This document shows positions 63,761 through 64,000 of a stretch of DNA of 64,000 nt, in pieces (within the stretch, counting starts at the first letter, position 1; the number at the start of each line of letters is the position of its first letter). The notes under the pieces were generated by a model, which saw only the letters and a list, made by a program, of their open reading frames with translations, ran no database searches and was not told where the DNA came from. The translations under genes and the position numbers were made by a program. The stretch is from positions 197,756,311 through 197,820,310 of the forward strand of contig NC_072791.1 in the NCBI RefSeq assembly GCF_028583425.1. The letters run 5' to 3'. The DNA is from Eublepharis macularius (taxonomy: Eukaryota > Chordata > Lepidosauria > Squamata > Eublepharidae).

Positions 63761-64000
63761 AATGCCAAGACCACGGCAATACAGCCCGGAAAACCCACAA
63801 CAACCATCTTGTCATTCTGTTCTTCTTTACATGGGACAATTCACAATACTGCCAATGTAGTTGCAGGTGTGGGAACAACATGTGAAGGTTCCTAGCTGTC
63901 AGTTCTCTTAGTCTGAAAGTGTGTAAGTGTAGATGGGTGTATGCATGGTAAATTGGAAAGAAGATAGTTTTGCTGTGGTTTCAAAGACGCTTTGGGGGCA

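Larger units (their letters stand above)
60766..63815. mobile_element. Head-to-head Penelope-like element
   Basis: A long minus-strand copy (RT plus GIY-YIG, 60890-63019) meets a 5'-truncated plus-strand copy (63020-63645). Both outer ends carry the same terminal sequence with a hammerhead-like core (60778-60830 and 63706-63760). The shared 3' parts are almost identical, so the two halves arose together or were homogenised. Inverted, truncated partner copies are known for Penelope elements. Confidence 0.9.
60574..64000. other. BBS5: BBS5 intron 3, 5' part
   Basis: Filled mostly by the Penelope element. 63816-64000 shows nothing recognisable. Confidence 0.6.

Overview
The window is vertebrate nuclear DNA, most likely from a squamate reptile. 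Short GT-AG exons are scattered through long introns. The introns are full of repeats typical of squamates: tRNA-derived SINEs (one ends in the ACCTTT tail of Sauria SINEs), fold-back hAT elements, Penelope-like elements and a Ngaro/DIRS element. The species cannot be resolved from this window.

Gene 1 (+ strand, about 658-53688) is the 3' part of a type XXVIII collagen gene. Twenty-three collagen exons encode about 489 residues. They are followed by a short linker exon, one large exon for the C-terminal von Willebrand factor A domain, three linker exons, a Kunitz-domain exon and probably a tiny terminal exon. The signal peptide, the N-terminal VWA domain and the first few dozen collagen residues must lie upstream of base 1. 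Fifteen collagen exons are exactly 69 bp, and each carries one two-residue imperfect triplet at the same place.

Gene 2 (+ strand, from the CpG island near 56.65-57.08 kb) is the start of BBS5, a BBSome subunit. Exons 1-3 are in the window and the rest lies past its right edge. From memory of the human map, COL28A1 lies on chromosome 7p and BBS5 on 2q31. A COL28 gene directly upstream of BBS5 therefore looks like a second COL28 locus (COL28A2-like), absent at that place in human.

Mobile elements: intron 10 of the collagen gene holds a nearly complete Ngaro retrotransposon on the minus strand (17375-24544). It has gag, RT-RNase H, tyrosine recombinase and SGNH-hydrolase reading frames, split direct repeats (A1 ... 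B1-A2-B2) and a 55-bp GC-rich tandem array before gag. BBS5 intron 3 holds a Penelope-like element (RT plus GIY-YIG, minus strand, 60890-63019) joined head-to-head to a truncated plus-strand copy (63020-63645). Its flanks, and three coding-free palindromes in the collagen introns, carry a hammerhead-ribozyme-like core. At least five members of one hAT family (TIR CAGGGCTTTTTTT) have 8-bp target duplications, and several other MITEs, nested insertions and microsatellites make up much of the rest.

The annotation was made by eye. Exon borders rest on splice consensus, reading phase and Gly-X-Y periodicity. Repeat family names are given only where structure or recognisable motifs support them.
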